Shown: positions 8,564 to 18,039 of the stretch, piece after piece
Layout: every line of letters begins with the position of its first letter
How positions within the stretch are numbered: position 1 is the stretch's first letter
Assembly (NCBI RefSeq): GCF_000176035.2
Contig: NC_015675.1
Location: 4,034,001 to 4,098,000, forward strand
From: Mesorhizobium opportunistum WSM2075
Lineage (GTDB): Bacteria; Pseudomonadota; Alphaproteobacteria; Rhizobiales; Rhizobiaceae
Length of the DNA: 64,000 bases
Reading direction: 5' to 3'
The notes under the pieces: model-generated
Seen by the model: the letters and a program-made list of their open reading frames with translations, nothing else
What the model was told of the DNA's origin: nothing
Databases searched by the model: none
Program-made: the position numbers and the translations under genes

Positions 8564-9203
8564 CGATTTGTTTCTCGGGCGCGGCCTTCTGGAAGCTCGG
8601 CAGTGCCATGCAGGCGGCGTTGATGCGTGCGATCGTCGGGTAGGGCGCCAAGTCCACGCCGAAACGGGCGTTGCTGGCGATTTGTGCAACCAGGCAGATA
8701 TCGGCGAGCCCCGGCGTTTCGCCATGGCAGAATGTTCTGGTCTGCGGCGACGATGCCAGGAGCTTCTCAAGCGGCCGGAAACCTTCGTTCACCCAGTGGC
8801 GGAACCAGTTGGTGATGTCCTGGTCGCCGGCACCGAACAGGGTGCGCAGCGAGGTCAGCACACGCAGATTGTTCACCGGGTGGATGTCGCAGGCGATCAT
8901 CTGCGCCAGCATTCTCACGCGCGCCCGGCCAAGTGCGTCCCCAGGCAGCAGCGGCGGTTCGGGCTGGATCTCGTCGAGATATTCGATGATCGCCAGCGAC
9001 TGCGTCAAAAGCGTCCCGTCGCCCAGCACCAGCGCCGGCACCAGCCCCTGCGGATTGACCGCGAGATAGGCGGGCTCCAGATGGTCGCCATGGCGCAAAT
9101 GGTGCGGGACATAGTCATAGCTCAGCCCCTTCATCTCCAGCGCGATCCGCGCCCGATAGGAGGTGGAGGACCGATAGTAATTGTGCAGGACGAACTCGCT
9201 CAT
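8553..9203 (-). CDS. Zeta-class GST-like maleylacetoacetate/maleylpyruvate isomerase
   Basis: A 216-residue GST-fold protein. The thioredoxin-like N-domain carries SSTSYRARIAL, the zeta-class glutathione-binding signature, then NPQGLVPALVL and the QSLAIIEYLDE element; the C-domain is helical. Zeta enzymes isomerise maleylacetoacetate (tyrosine pathway) or maleylpyruvate (gentisate pathway) from cis to trans using glutathione. The immediate upstream partner is an FAH-fold hydrolase whose stop overlaps this gene's upstream edge. The ATG at 9203 fits the family; a GTG at 9218 forming a GTGA overlap with the hydrolase stop is an alternative. Confidence 0.85.
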   Translation of the reverse strand: MSEFVLHNYYRSSTSYRARIALEMKGLSYDYVPHHLRHGDHLEPAYLAVNPQGLVPALVLGDGTLLTQSLAIIEYLDEIQPEPPLLPGDALGRARVRMLAQMIACDIHPVNNLRVLTSLRTLFGAGDQDITNWFRHWVNEGFRPLEKLLASSPQTRTFCHGETPGLADICLVAQIASNARFGVDLAPYPTIARINAACMALPSFQKAAPEKQIDAE

Positions 9204-9214
9204 GGCTATATCGC

Positions 9215-9913
9215 TCACAATTGGGGCTGGCCAATGGTGACTTCGATCGTGCCGATGCCGTCGACGCCGCCGGTCATCGTCTCGCCCGGCTTGACCGCAC
9301 CGACGCCGGCGGGCGTGCCGGTAAAGATCAGGTCGCCGGCTTCGAGTTCCATCGCCTCGCTGCAGATCGAGACGATGTCAGCGATCGGCCAGATCAGTTC
9401 GGCGAGGTCGGCGTCCTGCCTGACCTTGCCGTCGACCGCGAGCCAGATGCGGCCCTCCCGTGGGTGGCCGCTTTTTTGCGCCGGGACCAGCGGGCCGCAG
9501 GGCGCCGAGCGGTCGAATGCCTTCGACCAGTCCCAAGGCCGCGCCGCCTTCTTGGCCTCGTCCTGCAAATCGCGGCGGGTTAGGTCGATGCCGACGCCAT
9601 AACCCCAGACATGATCCAGCGCCCGCTCACGCGGGATGCGGAAGCCTGGTCTGCCGATCGCGGCGACCAGCTCGATCTCATGGTGCAGGTTGGCGGTGAG
9701 CGGCGGGTAGGGAATGGTCACACCGGAATCGACCACCGCGTCGGCCGGCTTGGTGAAGAAGAAGGGCGGATCGCGCTCATCATTGCCGAATTCGCGCGCG
9801 TGCGCCGCGTAGTTGCGGCCGACGCAGAAGATGCGGCGCACGGCGAACCGCTCGGTTGACCCGCTGACGGCGACAGAAGGCGTTGGCGGGACGGGGAGAA
9901 CGAAAGCGGTCAT
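9215..9913 (-). CDS. Fumarylacetoacetate hydrolase-family protein, probable fumarylpyruvate hydrolase
   Basis: A 232-residue FAH-fold protein. It has the FCVGRNYAAHAREFG N-terminal motif, the PPFFFTKPADAVV segment, the metal-binding EIELVAAIG region and the C-terminal GDLIFTGTPAGVG motif. Short single-domain FAH proteins starting CVGRNYAAHA resemble NagK-type fumarylpyruvate hydrolases. These cleave the product of a zeta-GST maleylpyruvate isomerase to fumarate and pyruvate, and such an isomerase is the next gene. The start at 9913 follows GACAGAGACC; the frame extends open to 9997 without support. No gentisate dioxygenase is in view, so the pathway assignment is inference. Confidence 0.85.
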   Translation of the reverse strand: MTAFVLPVPPTPSVAVSGSTERFAVRRIFCVGRNYAAHAREFGNDERDPPFFFTKPADAVVDSGVTIPYPPLTANLHHEIELVAAIGRPGFRIPRERALDHVWGYGVGIDLTRRDLQDEAKKAARPWDWSKAFDRSAPCGPLVPAQKSGHPREGRIWLAVDGKVRQDADLAELIWPIADIVSICSEAMELEAGDLIFTGTPAGVGAVKPGETMTGGVDGIGTIEVTIGQPQL

Positions 9914-10119
9914 GGCGGTCTCTGTCTTGGACGTCGGATGCCGGGTACCCTCGGCCGAATTCAGCGGCCGGGCAAGGCGTCGCATTTCACAGGGCACGCG
10001 CGCCGCGGTGCCTGTATGAGAATCCGCCTATCAACGGTAGACTATTTGGCAATAATCCGGTCATGCTCGTGGGATTAGCTTGTGCTGGAAACTGAATAGG
10101 GGGCTTCGGAACGAATGTC

Positions 10120-10803
10120 ATGACCGCAGTCAATGATCGCGCCCGGTTCCTCATCATCGACGACCACCCGCTGTTTCGCGAGGCGCTGCACAGCGCCGTT
10201 CAGATGGCTTATCCGGAAGTCGATACGGTCGAGGCCCGCTCGATCACCGAGGCGCTCGATCTCCTGGCCGACGCCAAGCCTTTCGACCTCGCGCTCCTCG
10301 ATCTCTCAATGCCCGACGTGCACGGCTTCGACGGCCTGCTGCAGCTCAGGACCCGCTATCCGCGCCTGCCGGTGGTGATCGTGTCTGGATATGAGGAGCC
10401 GAGGATCATCTCCGAGGCCTTGTCCTATGGTGCGGCAGGCTTCATTCCGAAATCGGCGCGCAAGAGCGATCTGGCGGCCGCCATCCGCTCGGTGATGGAT
10501 GGCGCCATCTATGTGCCGCAAACCTATGAGGGCCAGCCGGCGGACGCCGACAGCAGCGACCGCGCCGACATGGTCCAGCGCCTGTCCAAGCTGACGCCGC
10601 AGCAGTTGCGGGTGCTGCAGATGCTGCGCCAGGGTCTGCTCAACAAGCAGATCGCCTACGAGCTGCAGGTCGGCGAGACCACGGTCAAGGCGCATGTCTC
10701 CGAGATCCTGCGCAAGCTCAATGTCTACAGCCGCACGCAAGCGGTGATCGAGGTTTCGAAGCTGGACAATGCGGAGCTGTTTCGCGACCAGGCGGGGTTT
10801 TGA
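10120..10803 (+). CDS. LuxR/NarL-family response regulator
   Basis: A 227-residue two-domain regulator. The receiver domain (residues 8-125) has the acidic pair Asp14-Asp15, phosphoacceptor Asp61 and Lys111. The LuxR-type helix-turn-helix (about 157-222) contains LTPQQLRVLQMLRQGLLNKQIA. The start IIDDHPLFREALHSAV resembles AgmR/ErbR-type regulators, which work with soluble hybrid kinases. Such a kinase and a FIST protein are encoded 1.5 kb away, and the divergent molybdenum hydroxylase genes beyond them are candidate targets. The partnership is inferred from proximity. Confidence 0.9.
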   Translation: MTAVNDRARFLIIDDHPLFREALHSAVQMAYPEVDTVEARSITEALDLLADAKPFDLALLDLSMPDVHGFDGLLQLRTRYPRLPVVIVSGYEEPRIISEALSYGAAGFIPKSARKSDLAAAIRSVMDGAIYVPQTYEGQPADADSSDRADMVQRLSKLTPQQLRVLQMLRQGLLNKQIAYELQVGETTVKAHVSEILRKLNVYSRTQAVIEVSKLDNAELFRDQAGF

Positions 10804-10804
10804 T

Positions 10805-10862
10805 CTTTTCCCTCCCGCTTGTGGGGAGGGTCGATCCGCTAAGCGGAGTGGGATGGGGAGCT
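10805..10862. repeat. Double-hairpin intergenic repeat
   Basis: CCCTCCC (10810-10816) pairs with GGGAGGG (10824-10830). It is followed at once by TCCGC/GCGGA around a 3-nt loop (10835-10847) and a GTGGGATGGGG tail. This two-stem design resembles a dispersed intergenic repeat seen widely in rhizobia. It sits just after the response-regulator stop and could also act as a transcription stop. Confidence 0.5.
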
Positions 10863-10980
10863 TGGCACCACACCCTGGGGCTCCGCGCCGACGGCATTCA
10901 GCGCACTTTGGCCGTCAAGAGATCAGGAGCGGCGGGCGTGAGGGCAATTACCACCAGCCCGTCGCGTGGAAGGTAGCAGC

Positions 10981-11376
10981 CTAGTTATTATCGTCAGCAT
11001 CCGGATTGTCGACCTGACAGCCAATGCCATGACATCCGATATAATTGCCTTGGGTGTCGAAGTTCGGATTGCCGTCTTTGTCGTACTGAGGCCTGTCATC
11101 GATGACACTAGGACTCGCGGTGGATTGGAGATCATTCCTGCGCTTGCGATCTCTTCGGTCCTGCCGTTCCAGATCGTTCATTGTACGGCGCTGGTCGTCG
11201 GCGCGTTGCTCGTCCTGATCCCTCATGCAATCGGCAAAACTGTTAGATCCCGGTCGATAGCCGTATGAAGCGCATTTTTCCTGGTCTGCTGCTCGCTGGT
11301 CTTCAGTGCTGACGCAGCCGGCAACCGCCAGCGGCACAAGCGCGATCAGCAGATATCTCATCTTGAAGGTCGGCAT
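10981..11376 (-). CDS. Small lipoprotein, function unknown
   Basis: A 131-residue protein with a lipoprotein signal peptide: MPTFKMRYLL, a hydrophobic core, and a VAGC lipobox at about residues 17-20. The mature part is very hydrophilic, with a charged region rich in Arg/Asp/Gln (QDEQRADDQRRTMNDLERQ) and a Cys-containing tail (GCHGIGCQVD). The start at 11376 has GGGAGAAACAAG upstream. It lies 14 bp after the LprI-like gene on the same strand and is probably co-transcribed. Similar short lipoproteins are common in Mesorhizobium-type genomes; no function can be given. Confidence 0.8.
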   Translation of the reverse strand: MPTFKMRYLLIALVPLAVAGCVSTEDQRAADQEKCASYGYRPGSNSFADCMRDQDEQRADDQRRTMNDLERQDRRDRKRRNDLQSTASPSVIDDRPQYDKDGNPNFDTQGNYIGCHGIGCQVDNPDADDNN

Positions 11377-11390
11377 CTTGTTTCTCCCGG

Positions 11391-11750
11391 CTATTCTGCT
11401 GGCACCGGGCAAGCGAGGTCGCCCTCTTGGCAGTTCAAGTAGGCCTTCAACTGCTTGTTGCGATCCTTGGTAAGTTCAGCCTGACATGCAGCGGCAACCA
11501 TCGGTGCGGCGGATCCGCCGTCATCCCCACCGGATTGGAAAGTGCATTCGGCATTGCGGAACGCGATCCAAGTTCTCTGCGCTTTCACAAGCCGCGCTTT
11601 GCCGCCGGAATCGTCTGCAAGCCGTTTCTGAATTTGCTTGAAGGTCTGGTTCAATCCTTGGTCTGCTCTTTTGAAGTCCGAAGCAGGATCAGCCAGAGCC
11701 GCAGTGGTGGCAAACGACAGCGTGGCAATGACAGCAAGTAGAAAACGCAT
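11391..11750 (-). CDS. Secreted DUF1311/LprI-like protein
   Basis: A 119-residue protein with a cleavable signal peptide (MRFLLAVIATLSFATTAALA, cut before DPAS). A DUF1311-type domain follows, recognisable from QRTWIAFRNAECTF and later Cys residues (ACQAEL, LNCQEG). LprI-like domains are periplasmic or surface proteins, some of which inhibit lysozyme; that role here is only a family suggestion. The ATG at 11750 has GAAGGAT at good spacing. First gene of a two-gene unit with the small lipoprotein downstream. Confidence 0.8.
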   Translation of the reverse strand: MRFLLAVIATLSFATTAALADPASDFKRADQGLNQTFKQIQKRLADDSGGKARLVKAQRTWIAFRNAECTFQSGGDDGGSAAPMVAAACQAELTKDRNKQLKAYLNCQEGDLACPVPAE

Positions 11751-12006
11751 GGTTGTATCCTTCAAATTGCATCAACCATAGGGAAGCACGCATGGGGGAT
11801 GACCGGCAAGCATTGGCGAATTCGTATAGTAACCAAATGGTTGGATCGGGCATTGCGAACGCGGAAAGCTATTCCAGCGCCGCGAACTGCGCAGCCTATG
11901 CCCACAAGGAGGGGAAGTCCTTCGCTTCCTCGCTAGCAGCCGCGGCTGAGGCTGCGTTGCGGCGCGCCATCCGCCGCCTGGAGGCCCGGTATCGCAGCCG
12001 GTTTCC
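11751..12006. other. Intergenic DNA, no supported gene
   Basis: Upstream region of the DUF1311 gene. Short open frames exist on both strands, but none shows a ribosome site plus convincing composition. Low-complexity Ala/Arg-rich translations suggest noncoding or decayed sequence leading into the remnant that follows. Confidence 0.4.
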
Positions 12007-12277
12007 AGGCCAGCGGGTGAAAGGGCGTTCTCAAGGTTTGAAGTGGCCCAGATCCGACGCTTACGACCCAAGGTTAACGAGATCGCCAGCGATGAAATTC
12101 CGCATGAGATCATCGATGCACGCTGGGAACTCGCCATCATCGAACTGGCCGATCCGGGCAGTCTGGCGCTGACAGTGATGGGGGTAGGGCAAGGTCGAGG
12201 GCATCGAGGTCGAGTATGCCGCTGTTCCGGCCGTCGGGGTCGCTTGGATCAGCCTCACCGCACGTTATGGAGCTTAA
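12007..12277 (+). pseudogene. Frameshifted remnant of an unidentified gene
   Basis: From about 12007 one frame reads a plausible protein segment ending in IIELADPGSLALTVMGVG (stretch IRRLRPKVNEIASDEIPHEI near its middle). It then turns Arg/Gly-rich. From 12191 the next frame continues naturally with KVEGIEVEYAAVPAVGVAWI and stops at 12277. A single-base indel near 12180-12190 joins the two parts. No start codon or ribosome site is seen and the 5' part is not recognisable, so it reads as a decayed 3' fragment. The family is not recognised. Confidence 0.4.
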
Positions 12278-13614
12278 GCCAGCAAATGTGCCAGCAGCGC
12301 CCTTAGTTGTGCCGGTTTCAGCGGTTTGCGCATCAGTTCGATGCCGCCCGCGCGAGCGGCCTTGGCGATTTCCTCGGAACTGTCGGCGGTGACGATCAGC
12401 GCGGGCACGGCGCGGCCGAGATAGTTGCGGACCTCAGATATGGTGGCGGTGCCGAGATCGCCGCCGTCGAGATGCTGGTCGGCGATGACGATGTCTGGCA
12501 CCCAGTCGGTGTCGCCAAGCATGTCCAGCGCATCGTCGGTCGACGTCGCGGCCCGCACCAGGCATTGCCAGCGTTCGAGCAGGAAGGTCATTGCCTCCAG
12601 CACCTCGATGTCGTTTTCGACCAGCAGCACCTTGGTGCCGAACAGGCCGTAGCCGCGCGGCCGCTCCAGACTGGCGGCGCTGGCGATGGCGTCGGCAGGG
12701 GCGCCGATGCCGACAGGAACATCGATGTGGAAGATTGTGCCGCGGCCTACCTTCGACGAGAACGTCACGGGGTGCCCGAGCGCGCCGGCCATGCGACGCA
12801 CGATGGCAAGCCCGAGCCCGAGACCGCCGCCGTTGAGCTCGGCATTGGCAGGCAAGGTGCCGCGATGGAACTCCTCGAACACCGCCTCGCGCTGGTCCTC
12901 GGGAATGCCGCAGCCGGTATCGGCGACATCGATGCGGATGGTGTCGCCGCGATGCCTGGTGCCGACAAGGACGCCACCCGAACGGGTGTAGCCGAGCGCA
13001 TTGGAAAGGATGTTCTGCAGGATGCGACGCAGCAATGTGCGGTCGGAGCGGACCACGGCATTGACCGGCCGGAATTTCAGCGACAGCTGCTTGAGTGCCG
13101 CCACCGGCTGGAAATCCGAGCGCAGCGACGAGAACAACGCCTCCAGGCTGACGTCGCCGATGTCGGGTTGCACCACGCCGGCATCGAGCTTGGAGATGTC
13201 GAGCAGGGTGCGCAGCAGATCTTCCATCGTTTCCAGCGAGCGCTCGACCTGGCGCACCAGCTTCCTGCCTTCGTCGCTGGTCTGCACCTCGGCCAGTGCC
13301 GAGACGGAGAGGTGGGCCGCGTTCAGCGGTTGCAGCACATCGTGGCTGGCCGCGGCGAGGAACCTCGTCTTGGACAGGTTCGCGAGCTCGGCATTTTCCT
13401 TGGCGGCGCTGAGGTCGATGTTGGATTGCTCCAGTCGGCGCAGCGTCGAATGCAGCTCTTCGGTGCGCGTTCGCACGCGATTTTCCAGCGAAATCGCGGT
13501 CTGGAACAGCGAGAAGGCGTTGCCTTGCTGGTCCATCGACCGCTCGACGCGACTGACCAGGGCGGCGTTGATCTTCTTCAGCTTTTCAAGATCGTTTATG
13601 CTCCTGAGCGGCAT
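12274..13614 (-). CDS. Soluble hybrid histidine kinase with receiver domain
   Basis: A 446-residue cytoplasmic kinase without transmembrane segments. The N-terminal coiled coil covers about 5-80. The dimerisation/H-box has phospho-acceptor His91 in AASHDVLQPLNAA. The ATPase has N-box Asn205, G1 DTGCGIPED (232-240) and G2 GGGLGLGLA (262-270). The C-terminal receiver has Asp379 and Lys430. The HDVLQPLNAA form of the H-box is that of the ErcS'/NahK group of soluble kinases. The FIST gene sits 14 bp upstream on the same strand, so FIST is the likely input and the nearby LuxR-type regulator the likely output. The ligand is unknown. Confidence 0.9.
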   Translation of the reverse strand: MPLRSINDLEKLKKINAALVSRVERSMDQQGNAFSLFQTAISLENRVRTRTEELHSTLRRLEQSNIDLSAAKENAELANLSKTRFLAAASHDVLQPLNAAHLSVSALAEVQTSDEGRKLVRQVERSLETMEDLLRTLLDISKLDAGVVQPDIGDVSLEALFSSLRSDFQPVAALKQLSLKFRPVNAVVRSDRTLLRRILQNILSNALGYTRSGGVLVGTRHRGDTIRIDVADTGCGIPEDQREAVFEEFHRGTLPANAELNGGGLGLGLAIVRRMAGALGHPVTFSSKVGRGTIFHIDVPVGIGAPADAIASAASLERPRGYGLFGTKVLLVENDIEVLEAMTFLLERWQCLVRAATSTDDALDMLGDTDWVPDIVIADQHLDGGDLGTATISEVRNYLGRAVPALIVTADSSEEIAKAARAGGIELMRKPLKPAQLRALLAHLLA

Positions 13615-13628
13615 GTTGTCCGGCCGCC

Positions 13629-14765
13629 TTATTCTGCCGCCTGGCGGTCGCCGAAAGCGATGCCGGTGAAGGTCTGGTTCAGATGCATCGACCGGTACTG
13701 CTCGCCATAGGTGCCGAAGCCGACGACATTGTTGATCCGGTAGAGCTCCGAAATGTCACGAAAGACCTGCCGGTTGCGCGCATCCAGCCGGCGCAGCACG
13801 CAGTCGAAGCCGAGGATCAGGTCGATGCCACCCAGCCGCTCCTCGACCTCGCGCAGGGCGGCGCGTGTCGATTCCACCATGTCCTTGGGCTGGGCGATCG
13901 ACAGCACGACGCCGTCGTCGATGGCGCAGAAGAACGACAGCGAACCGTCCGCGTGCATTCTCTGGATCGAGCGGCAATAATATTCGCCGCCCACCTTCAC
14001 CACCACCGGATGCGAGGCGAAGCTCAACGGCGTCAGGGCCTGCGGGAGAATGCCCACGGAGGCGGCATATTCCTCGGCCGCATTGGTGGCGTTGAACTCG
14101 CGCACGATGCGATGATCGGCATCGGATGCCGTCACCACCAGCTTTTCGTCGGTCGGCACGAAATTGTCGGTCTTGAAGACGTGGAAAGGGATTTCCGTGG
14201 CGATCAGCACGATGATGGCGCTGTCCGAGCTGACCCTGCCGTTCGAGATCAGGCGTGTCGTCTCGAACTTCAGATCGTCGCCGGCCGAGCCGCCGAGCAG
14301 GGGGATGTCGTCAAGGCCCCAGTGGATGGCGGAGCTGACCGCTTCCTCGGCATAGGATAGCCCGTCGATGAAGCAGAGCGCGAACGTGTTCCTGGTGTGC
14401 TCGCCGCCGACCCGGCCGCGCAGGTTGCGCCTCAAGGCTTCAACCTCGCTGGTGATCCTGTCCATGCCCGACGAGGACAGATCGTCGACCATGGTGCTGA
14501 CGGCGGTGAACGCCGCCGAGGGCAGCAGCATGGCGAGCACATGGCCGTCCTCGAGGCCCTGCGGCGTGATCTCGCCGGCGGTCGAGCAGCCGGCATGGTG
14601 GAGCCCCGGTGCGTGGGTCAGAAGTGCCCGTGACAGGGCGTCGGCCTCGACGAGGCTCTGGGAGAAGAACAGCAGGGCAAAACCAGCGTCGATGGCGGCA
14701 GCCTCGGCCGCCACCGCGCATGCAAATGCGTCCATGTCGGGCTCGTCCGTCGTCAGCGCCGACAA
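13629..14765 (-). CDS. FIST domain sensor protein
   Basis: A protein of about 378 residues with a FIST N domain (early GCSTAGEITPQGL near residue 60, LLGGSAGDDLKF near 155) and a C-terminal FIST C part (HADGSLSFFCAIDDGVVLSIA). FIST proteins are predicted small-ligand sensors feeding two-component systems or chemoreceptors; the kinase gene follows directly. The start is uncertain. A TTG at 14765 is the only normal start codon in frame. The frame stays open upstream to about 14835 with family-like residues (TRYACGLSALT), while an ATG with GGAGG at 14814 is in a different frame. Confidence 0.85.
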   Translation of the reverse strand: MSALTTDEPDMDAFACAVAAEAAAIDAGFALLFFSQSLVEADALSRALLTHAPGLHHAGCSTAGEITPQGLEDGHVLAMLLPSAAFTAVSTMVDDLSSSGMDRITSEVEALRRNLRGRVGGEHTRNTFALCFIDGLSYAEEAVSSAIHWGLDDIPLLGGSAGDDLKFETTRLISNGRVSSDSAIIVLIATEIPFHVFKTDNFVPTDEKLVVTASDADHRIVREFNATNAAEEYAASVGILPQALTPLSFASHPVVVKVGGEYYCRSIQRMHADGSLSFFCAIDDGVVLSIAQPKDMVESTRAALREVEERLGGIDLILGFDCVLRRLDARNRQVFRDISELYRINNVVGFGTYGEQYRSMHLNQTFTGIAFGDRQAAE

Positions 14766-15078
14766 GCCGCATGCGTAGCGCGTCCGTGAACTCGTCAGCG
14801 GCGTTCTCCCGCATTTCCTCCGACGCTGTTTTTATGCGCTGCTGTTTTTACAAGCTTCCGGCGCGCGGGCGTCGAAGGACATTGTTGCTTCCAACCGGCG
14901 TTTTGGCAATGGGGTGAGGGGAATGCATCGTTGGCCCTGGCCATGACCGAAAGTACAATGATCCGGCTTTTCCGTCGCGCTGTTTTTTGTGCATTGTGCG
15001 GTGTACGAATGACGCATGGCCGAAGTGCCACAGCGCGTCGGCAGCGTGATGACCAAGGTTGATACCCAGGGAGGGACC

Positions 15079-15579
<501 letters not shown>

Positions 15580-15585
15580 GAGAAG

Positions 15586-15667
15586 AGTGAGTAGTGAGTA
15601 GTCCGTAGTCGGTCTGACCGGCGGCGGTCTTCGCTATTCACCTACTCACTACTTCCTACTCACTTTT
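15586..15667. repeat. Palindromic intergenic repeat, copy 1 (coxS-coxL gap)
   Basis: The left arm AGTGAGTAGTGAGTAG (15587-15602) is mirrored by CTACTCACTACTTCCTACTC at about 15642-15661, giving a long imperfect stem with a 40-nt loop. A related copy lies in the coxL-coxM gap. Both read as a dispersed GAGTAGTGAGTAG-type repeat rather than gene-specific DNA. Confidence 0.7.
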
Positions 15668-15684
15668 CCGGGAGGGAATTTCTG

Positions 15685-18036
15685 ATGGGCATTGAAGGTG
15701 TTGGCGCTCGCGTGGCGCGCAAGGAAGACAAGCGCTTCATCACCGGCGCGGGCCGCTATGTCGATGACATGGTGGTTCCCGGTATGAAGCATGCGGCGTT
15801 CGTGCGCAGCCCGCACGCGCATGCGCAGATCAAGAAGATCGACGTCAAGAAGGCGCAGGGCATGCCGGGCGTCATCGGGGTGCTAACCGGCAAGGAACTC
15901 AAGGCCGACGGCATCGGCAACCTCATCTGCGGCTGGATGATCCATTCCAAGGACGGTTCTCCGATGAAGATGGGCGCATGGTCGCCGCTGGCCGTCGACA
16001 AGGTCCGCTATGTCGGCGACGCCGTCGTCATCGTCGTGGCCGAGACCAAGGGCCAGGCGCGTGACGCGGCCGAGGCAGTCGAGATCACCTACAAGGAACT
16101 GAAGGCCGTCGTCGACGCCACCAAGGCGCTCGAAAAGGGCGCGCCGCAGGTCCACGCCGAAGCCGAGAACAATCTGATCTTCGACTGGGAGATCGGCGAT
16201 GCCAAGGCGACCGACGCCGCCATCAAGGCGGCGGCGCATGTCACCCGCATGAAGATCGTCAACAACCGGCTGGTGCCGAATGCCATGGAGCCGCGCGCGG
16301 CTCTTGGCCACTACGACAAGGCGGAAGATCACTACACCTGCTGGACGACATCGCAGAACCCGCATGTCGCGCGGCTGGTGATGAGCGCCTTCTACAATGT
16401 CGCGCCGGAAAACAAGCTGCGGGTGATCGCGCCCGATGTCGGCGGCGGCTTCGGTTCCAAGATCTACATCTATCCCGAAGAGATCGTCTGCCTGTGGGCG
16501 TCGAAGAAGACCGGCGTGCCGGTCAAATGGGTCGCAGACCGCACCGAAAGCTTTCTCACCGACGCGCATGGCCGCGACCATGTCTCGACCGTCGAGATGG
16601 CGTTCGACAAGAACAACCGGATCACCGGCTTCAAGGTCGACACGATCGCCAATCTCGGCGCCTATATGTCGCTGTTCTCGTCCTGCGTGCCGACCTATCT
16701 CTACGCGACGCTTTTGTCGGGGCAGTACGATATTCCGGCCATCCATGCCAATGTACGCACCGTCTACACCAACACGGCACCCGTCGATGCTTATCGCGGG
16801 GCAGGGCGGCCGGAGGCCACCTATCTCCTGGAACGCACCATGGAAGCAGCGGCGCGCGAACTCGGCGTCTCTCCGGCCGAACTGCGGCGCAAGAACTTCA
16901 TCACCGTCTTTCCGCACCAGACCCCGGTGATCATGAACTATGACGCCGGCGACTATGGCGCCTCGCTCGACGCGGCGATGAAGACCTCCGACTATGCCGG
17001 CTTTGCCAAGCGCAAGGCCGCGGCGGCAAAGCAGGGTAAGCTGCGCGGCATCGGCATGAGCTGCTACATCGAGGCGTGCGGCATCGCGCCGTCGGCGGCG
17101 GTCGGCTCGCTCGGCGCCGGGGTCGGCCTTTGGGAGTCGGCGGAAGTGCGGGTCAACGCGGTCGGCACGATCGAGGTGCTGACCGGCTCGCATAGCCATG
17201 GCCAGGGCCATGAGACGACGTTCGCGCAATTGGTCAACGAGCGTTTCGGCGTGCCGATCGATTCGGTTTCGATCGTCCATGGCGATACCGACAAGGTGCA
17301 GATGGGCATGGGCACCTACGGGTCGCGCTCGGGTGCGGTCGGCATGTCGGCGATCGCCAAGGCGCTCGACAAGGTCGAGGCCAAGGCCAAGAAGATCGCC
17401 GCCCATCTGCTCGAGGCCGACGAAGGCGACATCGTCATCGAGAACGGCGCGCTGAAGGTCGCTGGCACCGACAAGAACGTGCCGTGGTTCCAGGTGGCGC
17501 TTGCCGCCTACACCGCGCACAATCTGCCGGCCGGGATGGAGCCCGGGCTGAAGGAAACGGCCTTCTACGATCCGTCGAATTTCACCTTCCCGGCGGGCTG
17601 CTATATCTGCGAGGTCGAGATCGATCCGGAAACCGGTACGACCGAGATCGTCCAGTTCGTCGCCGCCGACGATTTCGGCAACATCATCAACCCGATGATC
17701 GTCGAGGGCCAGGTGCATGGCGGCATCGCCCAGGGCGTCGGCCAGGCGCTGCTGGAAGGCGCTCATTATGACGCCAGCGGGCAGCTGCTGACGGCAAGCT
17801 ACATGGACTACACCATGCCGCGCGCGGACGACCTGCCGTCATTCAAGGTCTCGACGTCGAACACCCCGTGTCCGGGCAATCCGCTCGGCATCAAGGGCTG
17901 CGGCGAGGCCGGCGCCATAGGCTCGCCGCCGGCGGTGATCAACGCCATCACCGATGCCATCGGTATCCCCGACATTGCCATGCCGGCTTCGCCGTCCACC
18001 GTGTGGGCAGCGATCCGTGCCGCGACGAAGCATTGA
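15685..18036 (+). CDS. coxL: Form II CO dehydrogenase-family large (molybdenum) subunit
   Basis: A 783-residue molybdopterin cytosine dinucleotide-binding subunit of the xanthine oxidase family. The active-site loop is AYRGAGR at residues 369-375, which marks form II; true CO dehydrogenase (form I) has AYXCSFR. The MPT segment VGGGFGSK is near 250 and catalytic Glu741 is in [11 protein letters not shown]. Form II enzymes hydroxylate uncertain substrates and some may oxidise CO weakly. GGGAGGG precedes the ATG. It sits between the 2Fe-2S and FAD subunits. No coxD/E/F/G accessory genes are present in the window. Confidence 0.93.
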   Translation: MGIEGVGARVARKEDKRFITGAGRYVDDMVVPGMKHAAFVRSPHAHAQIKKIDVKKAQGMPGVIGVLTGKELKADGIGNLICGWMIHSKDGSPMKMGAWSPLAVDKVRYVGDAVVIVVAETKGQARDAAEAVEITYKELKAVVDATKALEKGAPQVHAEAENNLIFDWEIGDAKATDAAIKAAAHVTRMKIVNNRLVPNAMEPRAALGHYDKAEDHYTCWTTSQNPHVARLVMSAFYNVAPENKLRVIAPDVGGGFGSKIYIYPEEIVCLWASKKTGVPVKWVADRTESFLTDAHGRDHVSTVEMAFDKNNRITGFKVDTIANLGAYMSLFSSCVPTYLYATLLSGQYDIPAIHANVRTVYTNTAPVDAYRGAGRPEATYLLERTMEAAARELGVSPAELRRKNFITVFPHQTPVIMNYDAGDYGASLDAAMKTSDYAGFAKRKAAAAKQGKLRGIGMSCYIEACGIAPSAAVGSLGAGVGLWESAEVRVNAVGTIEVLTGSHSHGQGHETTFAQLVNERFGVPIDSVSIVHGDTDKVQMGMGTYGSRSGAVGMSAIAKALDKVEAKAKKIAAHLLEADEGDIVIENGALKVAGTDKNVPWFQVALAAYTAHNLPAGMEPGLKETAFYDPSNFTFPAGCYICEVEIDPETGTTEIVQFVAADDFGNIINPMIVEGQVHGGIAQGVGQALLEGAHYDASGQLLTASYMDYTMPRADDLPSFKVSTSNTPCPGNPLGIKGCGEAGAIGSPPAVINAITDAIGIPDIAMPASPSTVWAAIRAATKH

Positions 18037-18039
18037 AAA

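Noticed and set aside
11753..12172. A 139-codon rightward frame upstream of the remnant
   Set aside because: Ala/Arg-rich with no recognisable motif and no ribosome site; the supported reading in its 3' half is another frame.
15883..17766. A 627-codon open frame antisense to coxL
   Set aside because: It is fully inside coxL on the other strand, has no ribosome site, and its Arg/Asp/His-rich composition is the mirror of high-GC codon bias.
15685..18036. True (form I) CO dehydrogenase
   Set aside because: The active-site loop is AYRGAGR, not the Cys-containing form I loop, and gene order is S-L-M.
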